A stretch of DNA of 64,000 nt from Caballeronia arationis (lineage in GTDB: Bacteria; Pseudomonadota; Gammaproteobacteria; Burkholderiales; Burkholderiaceae): NCBI RefSeq assembly GCF_001544975.2, contig NZ_FCOG02000031.1, positions 1 to 64,000 of the forward strand. The letters run 5' to 3'. Every line of letters begins with the position of its first letter. Positions within the stretch are counted from its first letter, which is position 1. A program made the translations under genes and the position numbers. The notes under the pieces are model-generated. The model saw only the letters and a program-made list of their open reading frames with translations, ran no database searches and was not told the DNA's origin. Positions 60,628 through 64,000 of this stretch are shown piece after piece.

Positions 60628-61509
60628 TCATTGCACATCGGCGAGATCGATCTCGCCTTCGAAGACGGTTGTCGCGGGCCCGGCCATCAAAAGCGGCGCC
60701 GATTCGTCCGACGCGCCGGCCCAGGTGATCGTGAGCGTGCCGCCGTGCGTTTCGACGCGCACCGGCGAGTCGAGCAGGCCGCGCCGGATGCCCGCCGCGA
60801 CCGCCGCGCAGGCGCCCGTGCCGCACGCGAGCGTTTCGCCCGCGCCGCGCTCGTAGACGCGCAGCTTCACCGAATGCCGGTCGACGATCTGCATGAATCC
60901 CGCGTTCACCTTGTTCGGAAAGCGCGCGTGCTTTTCGACGAGCGGGCCTTCGGCCAGCACCGGATAAGCCTCGACATCGTCGACGACCTGCACCGCGTGC
61001 GGATTGCCCATCGACACCGCCGAAATCCAGCGCCTTCCGCCTTCAAGGCCGTCGAGGTCGAGCGGCCAGAGCGTGTCGGCGCCTTCGCGGCGGCCTTCGA
61101 GCCCTTTCGAATCGAACGGCACGCGCCGCGGATCGAACACCGGCTGGCCCATGTCGACGACGACTTCGCCGTTTTCCAGCATCGTCAGGGTGATGACGCC
61201 GTGCTGCACCTGCACGCGCACGCTCGACGCGCCCGTGAGCCCGCGATCGCGCACGAACTTCACGAAGCAGCGCGCGCCGTTGCCGCAATGTTCGACCTCG
61301 CCGCCGTCGCAATTGAAGATGCGGTATTTGAAGTCGACGCCGTCGATGGTCGGCTTCTCGACAAGCAGCAACTGGTCCGCGCCGACGCCGAAATGCCGGT
61401 TCGCGAGCGCGCGCACCTGCGCCGCGCTTAGATTCAGCGGTTTCGTGTAGCCGTCGAGCACGACGAAGTCGTTGCCCGCGCCGTGCATCTTGGTGAATTT
61501 GAGTTTCAT
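60628..61509 (-). CDS. dapF: Diaminopimelate epimerase
   Basis: A 293-residue racemase that converts LL- to meso-diaminopimelate for lysine and peptidoglycan synthesis. Its two catalytic cysteines lie in EVEHCGNGARCF (~78) and LACGTGACA (~228), one on each pseudo-symmetric half. The start MKLKFTKMHGAGNDFVVLDG is standard. It follows the LpxL-type gene after 61 bases and precedes DUF484 and xerC. Confidence 0.97.
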   Translation of the reverse strand: MKLKFTKMHGAGNDFVVLDGYTKPLNLSAAQVRALANRHFGVGADQLLLVEKPTIDGVDFKYRIFNCDGGEVEHCGNGARCFVKFVRDRGLTGASSVRVQVQHGVITLTMLENGEVVVDMGQPVFDPRRVPFDSKGLEGRREGADTLWPLDLDGLEGGRRWISAVSMGNPHAVQVVDDVEAYPVLAEGPLVEKHARFPNKVNAGFMQIVDRHSVKLRVYERGAGETLACGTGACAAVAAGIRRGLLDSPVRVETHGGTLTITWAGASDESAPLLMAGPATTVFEGEIDLADVQ

Positions 61510-61570
61510 GGCCGCTATTGTATGTGAGCGGGGCGTCGCGCACCGCTGGCCGGATGGCTAACGCCTGGCG

Positions 61571-62455
61571 TTAATAGAAGCCCGGGCCGCCCGGCGGACG
61601 CGTCTTGAAGCGCTTGTGGACCCAGTAATACTGCTCGGGAATGCGCGGAATCTGCTTTTCGATGAATTCGTTCATGCGACGCGCGTCGGCCACATCGTCG
61701 CCGGTCGGATAATTTTCCCAAGGTTTGAAGATCTTCAGCCGATAACCCTTGTAGCCGGGCAGCACCTCGCCGATGAACGGCACGACCTGCGCGTGACCCG
61801 CCTTCGCGAGCCGTCCGACGGCCGTCAGCGTGCACGCCGGGATGCCGAAAAACGGCACGAACGCCGAATTGCGCATGCCGTAGTCCATGTCGGCGCCGAG
61901 CATCACGGGCTTGCGATCGCGCAGCCAGCGCAGCACGACGCGCGCGCTGTCGGCGCGGCTCGCCATGTCGGCGCCGAAACGCGCGCGCTGCGCCTTCGCG
62001 AGTTCCTCGATCTGCGGGTTCGAGAACGGCTGATAGAGCGAACCGCATTGCCGGTGCAGCGAATAGTTCAGGAAGATCGAGCCCGCTTCGATGCCGACGA
62101 AGTGCAGCCCGAGAAAGAGCGTCGGCGGCAGGTCGGGGTCGGCCAGGTCGACCGCGCTGTCGATCTGAATCAGCTTTTCGAGCTTTTTCGCCGATCCGAA
62201 CCACTGGACGCTGCGTTCGACGTAGCTCCGGATCGCGTGCCGGAAGTGCAGCTGGGCGACTTCCTCGCGACGCTCGGGCGTCCAGTCGGGGAAGCACAGC
62301 GAGAGATTGGTATGGACAACGCGCTTTCTGCTGCTCGGAATCTGGTAGAGCAGCCAGCCAAGGCCGTCGCCGAAACGGGCGGTGATGCCGTAGGGCAGAA
62401 TCGCGAGAAACTTCAGGAAGCCGACCGCGAGCGCAATCCCGATGCGGCCTAGCAT
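61571..62455 (-). CDS. Lipid A lauroyl/myristoyl acyltransferase (LpxL/LpxM family)
   Basis: A 294-residue membrane-bound acyltransferase that adds a secondary acyl chain to lipid A. The catalytic HxxxxE motif is GLHFVGIEAGS (near residue 119), and the N-terminal hydrophobic segment (about 4-26) anchors it. The LYQPFSNPQIEELAKAQRARFG segment is typical. Burkholderiaceae usually have several paralogues, so I do not assign lpxL or lpxM. I use the ATG at 62455 with GGAG six bases upstream. The gene is divergent from metK. Confidence 0.93.
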   Translation of the reverse strand: MLGRIGIALAVGFLKFLAILPYGITARFGDGLGWLLYQIPSSRKRVVHTNLSLCFPDWTPERREEVAQLHFRHAIRSYVERSVQWFGSAKKLEKLIQIDSAVDLADPDLPPTLFLGLHFVGIEAGSIFLNYSLHRQCGSLYQPFSNPQIEELAKAQRARFGADMASRADSARVVLRWLRDRKPVMLGADMDYGMRNSAFVPFFGIPACTLTAVGRLAKAGHAQVVPFIGEVLPGYKGYRLKIFKPWENYPTGDDVADARRMNEFIEKQIPRIPEQYYWVHKRFKTRPPGGPGFY

Positions 62456-62535
62456 GACGGGCTCCGGCGAGGGGACGGCCGGTCGGAGCGGGACGAAAAT
62501 GTAAGAGGGGCGAATAGCGACAAGCGTTCGGCTCT

Positions 62536-62562
62536 GTGACAAAGGACGGAAAACGCTATAAT
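62536..62562 (+). promoter_or_regulatory. metK promoter
   Basis: GTGACA (62536-62541) and a perfect TATAAT (62557-62562) are 15 bases apart. Transcription would begin near 62568, exactly where the first stem of the riboswitch starts. Confidence 0.72.
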
Positions 62563-62566
62563 AAAA

Positions 62567-62718
62567 CCTTCGCCGAGTTAATGGACAACTTGCGGGGCGA
62601 AGCCGGACGGTGCCGAAAGGTGCTGTCGGAATCAGTAATCCGCTAAAGCGTCGCCGCTTCAGACTCCAAAGAAGTCGGCTACGTGAGCAAACTAACCGTA
62701 CTTAATGGAGTCTGAAGC
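62567..62718 (+). promoter_or_regulatory. Structured metK leader, candidate divergent SAM-II riboswitch with anti-SD stem
   Basis: P1 is CTTCGCC (62568-62574) pairing with GGCGAAG (62596-62602); its loop contains GAGTTAA and ends in ACTTGC (62588-62593). A long hairpin with a GAAA tetraloop follows (62603-62628). Next comes ATCAGTAATCCGCTAAAG (62631-62648), matching the SAM-II 3' segment seen upstream of metX. Then CGCTTCAGACTCC (62655-62667) and GGAGTCTGAAGCG (62707-62719) form a perfect 13-bp stem that contains the ribosome binding site GGAG and the first base of the GTG start. AAGCG (62646-62650) can compete for CGCTT. The layout predicts SAM-dependent control of translation initiation. 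Confidence 0.72.
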
Positions 62719-63906
62719 GTGTCAAACGATTACCTGTTTACCTCCGAATCCGTATCCGAAGGCCACCCGGACAAGGTCGCCGATCAAATCTCCGACGCCA
62801 TCCTCGATGCCATCCTGGCTCAGGACAAGTATTCGCGCGTCGCGGCCGAAACCTTGTGCAACACCGGTCTCGTCGTCCTCGCGGGCGAAATCACGACCAC
62901 GGCCAACGTCGACTACATCCAGATCGCGCGCGAAACCATCAAGCGCATCGGCTACGACAACACCGACTACGGCATCGACTACCGCGGCTGCGCGGTGCTC
63001 GTCGCTTACGACAAGCAGTCGCCGGACATCGCGCAGGGCGTGAACACCGCCCACGACGACAACCTCGACCAGGGCGCCGGCGACCAGGGCCTGATGTTCG
63101 GCTACGCCTGCGACGAAACGCCCGAACTCATGCCGCTGCCGATCCACCTGTCGCACCGTCTGGTCGAGCGTCAGGCGAACCTGCGTCGTGACGGCCGCCT
63201 GCCGTGGCTGCGCCCGGACGCGAAGTCGCAAGTCACCGTGCGTTACGTCGACGGCAAGGCGCATTCCATCGACACCGTCGTGCTCTCCACGCAGCACGCG
63301 CCGGAGATGGAACTCACGCAACTGCGCGAGGCGGTGATCGAGGAAATCATCAAGCCGACGCTGCCGGCCGAACTCATCAAGGGCGACATCAAGTTCCTGG
63401 TGAACCCGACCGGTCGTTTCGTGATCGGCGGTCCGCAAGGCGATTGCGGCCTGACGGGCCGCAAGATCATCGTCGACACCTACGGCGGCGCGGCGCCCCA
63501 CGGAGGTGGCGCGTTCTCGGGCAAGGACCCGTCGAAGGTCGACCGCTCGGCGGCCTACGCCGGCCGTTATGTCGCGAAGAACATCGTCGCGGCGGGGCTC
63601 GCTTCGCGCGCGCTCATCCAGGTGTCGTACGCCATCGGCGTGGCGCGCCCGACTTCGGTGATGGTCAATACGTTCGGCACCGGCCGCGTGTCGGACGCGG
63701 AGATCACGAAGCTCGTGCTCGAGCACTTCGACCTGCGTCCGAAGGGCATCATCCAGATGCTCGACCTGCTGCGTCCGATCTATGAAAAAACCGCGGCTTA
63801 CGGCCACTTCGGCCGCGAAGAGCCGGAATTCTCGTGGGAATTCACGGACAAGGCGCTCGCGCTGGCGGAAGCCGCTGGCACGGAACCGGTGGTTCAAGTC
63901 GCTTAA
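62719..63906 (+). CDS. metK: Methionine adenosyltransferase
   Basis: A 395-residue enzyme that makes S-adenosylmethionine from ATP and methionine. The start SNDYLFTSESVSEGHPDKVADQISDAILD carries the ATP/metal-binding His-Pro-Asp, and GAGDQGLMFGYAC, GGAAPHGGGAFSGKDPSKVDRS and YAIGVARP follow in order. The start is a GTG whose binding site is enclosed in the leader stem. A terminator follows the stop. Confidence 0.98.
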   Translation: MSNDYLFTSESVSEGHPDKVADQISDAILDAILAQDKYSRVAAETLCNTGLVVLAGEITTTANVDYIQIARETIKRIGYDNTDYGIDYRGCAVLVAYDKQSPDIAQGVNTAHDDNLDQGAGDQGLMFGYACDETPELMPLPIHLSHRLVERQANLRRDGRLPWLRPDAKSQVTVRYVDGKAHSIDTVVLSTQHAPEMELTQLREAVIEEIIKPTLPAELIKGDIKFLVNPTGRFVIGGPQGDCGLTGRKIIVDTYGGAAPHGGGAFSGKDPSKVDRSAAYAGRYVAKNIVAAGLASRALIQVSYAIGVARPTSVMVNTFGTGRVSDAEITKLVLEHFDLRPKGIIQMLDLLRPIYEKTAAYGHFGREEPEFSWEFTDKALALAEAAGTEPVVQVA

Positions 63907-63934
63907 AGCTCTGTCGGCGCCTTTGCGCTGCACG

Positions 63935-63966
63935 AAAAACCCGGCAAGTCTGCCGGGTTTTTTTTC
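63935..63966 (+). terminator. Terminator after metK
   Basis: AAAAACCCGGCA-AGTC-TGCCGGGTTTTTTTT, 29 bases after the stop codon. Confidence 0.95.
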
Positions 63967-64000
63967 GCCCGTCGCCCGGATGCGGCCCTTCGAAGCACTT

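Noticed and set aside
1..64000. CRISPR array, rRNA operon, complete insertion sequence, replication origin
   Set aside because: No regularly spaced repeats, rRNA sequence, intact transposase with terminal ends, or DnaA-box cluster was seen.

Overview
The window is a 64 kb stretch of a high-GC betaproteobacterial chromosome. The gene order (def-fmt-htpX-rsmB-DUF4390-ntrYX, mreBCD-mrdA-rodA next to gatCAB, metXW, argB, regBA next to hslVU, xerC-DUF484-dapF-lpxL-metK) and the protein sequences point to the family Burkholderiaceae, primary chromosome, probably the Paraburkholderia/Caballeronia/Burkholderia group. The genus is an inference from remembered families, not from a search.

Bases 1-6660 are accessory DNA with visibly lower GC than the rest. 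They lie against the 3' end of a tRNA-Lys(CUU) gene, a typical integration site. All convincing genes there read on the minus strand: a tightly coupled pair made of a soluble protein and a four-helix membrane protein that looks like a distant RexA/RexB-type exclusion module (4837-6422); two exported proteins of unknown function (2608-4121); a decayed, frameshifted IS110-family transposase (1895-2457); and an M48-like zinc peptidase followed by a 68-residue peptide gene (77-1470). No integrase is visible, so the element probably continues to the left or is a remnant.

From 6662 on the window is core chromosome. 6943-9756: a thioesterase, a patatin-like lipase, an OsmC protein and a D-2-hydroxyacid dehydrogenase. 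10266-13584: pckG and a LysR regulator. 13673-18290 (minus): topoisomerase III, a thioredoxin-like protein and dprA. 18491-27085: def, fmt, a LysE-type exporter, htpX, rsmB, a DUF4390 protein and the NtrYX-type two-component pair, closed by tRNA-Phe. 27636-31111: queC-queE-queD (7-deazaguanine synthesis), a HpcH/HpaI aldolase and a Sel1-repeat protein. 31198-37619 (minus): the rod-shape and wall-elongation operon mreB-mreC-mreD-mrdA-rodA, divergent from gatCAB (38007-41363), then a PPK2 kinase and xth. 43094-48997 (minus): an M48 peptidase, AmpG, metX-metW, a HAD phosphatase and argB. 49136-53065: a CWC protein, a TPR glycosyltransferase-like protein and the redox-sensing regB-regA pair. 53114-62455 (minus): hslVU, dksA, a CobW GTPase, rlmI, xerC, a DUF484 protein, dapF and an LpxL-type acyltransferase. 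metK (62719-63906) ends the window.

The clearest RNA-level result is that both methionine/SAM loci carry leaders with the SAM-II pseudoknot signature: upstream of metX (47188-47266, minus) and, in a more divergent form with a perfect 13-bp stem that hides the ribosome binding site, upstream of metK (62567-62718). Both have an extra hairpin inserted between the P1 stem and the conserved GCTAAAG segment. Other points worth attention are the RexAB-like pair, the peptidase/peptide pair, a DksA without its zinc-finger cysteines, an NtrX without its AAA+ domain, and Ala-rich tails on both MreC and PBP2.
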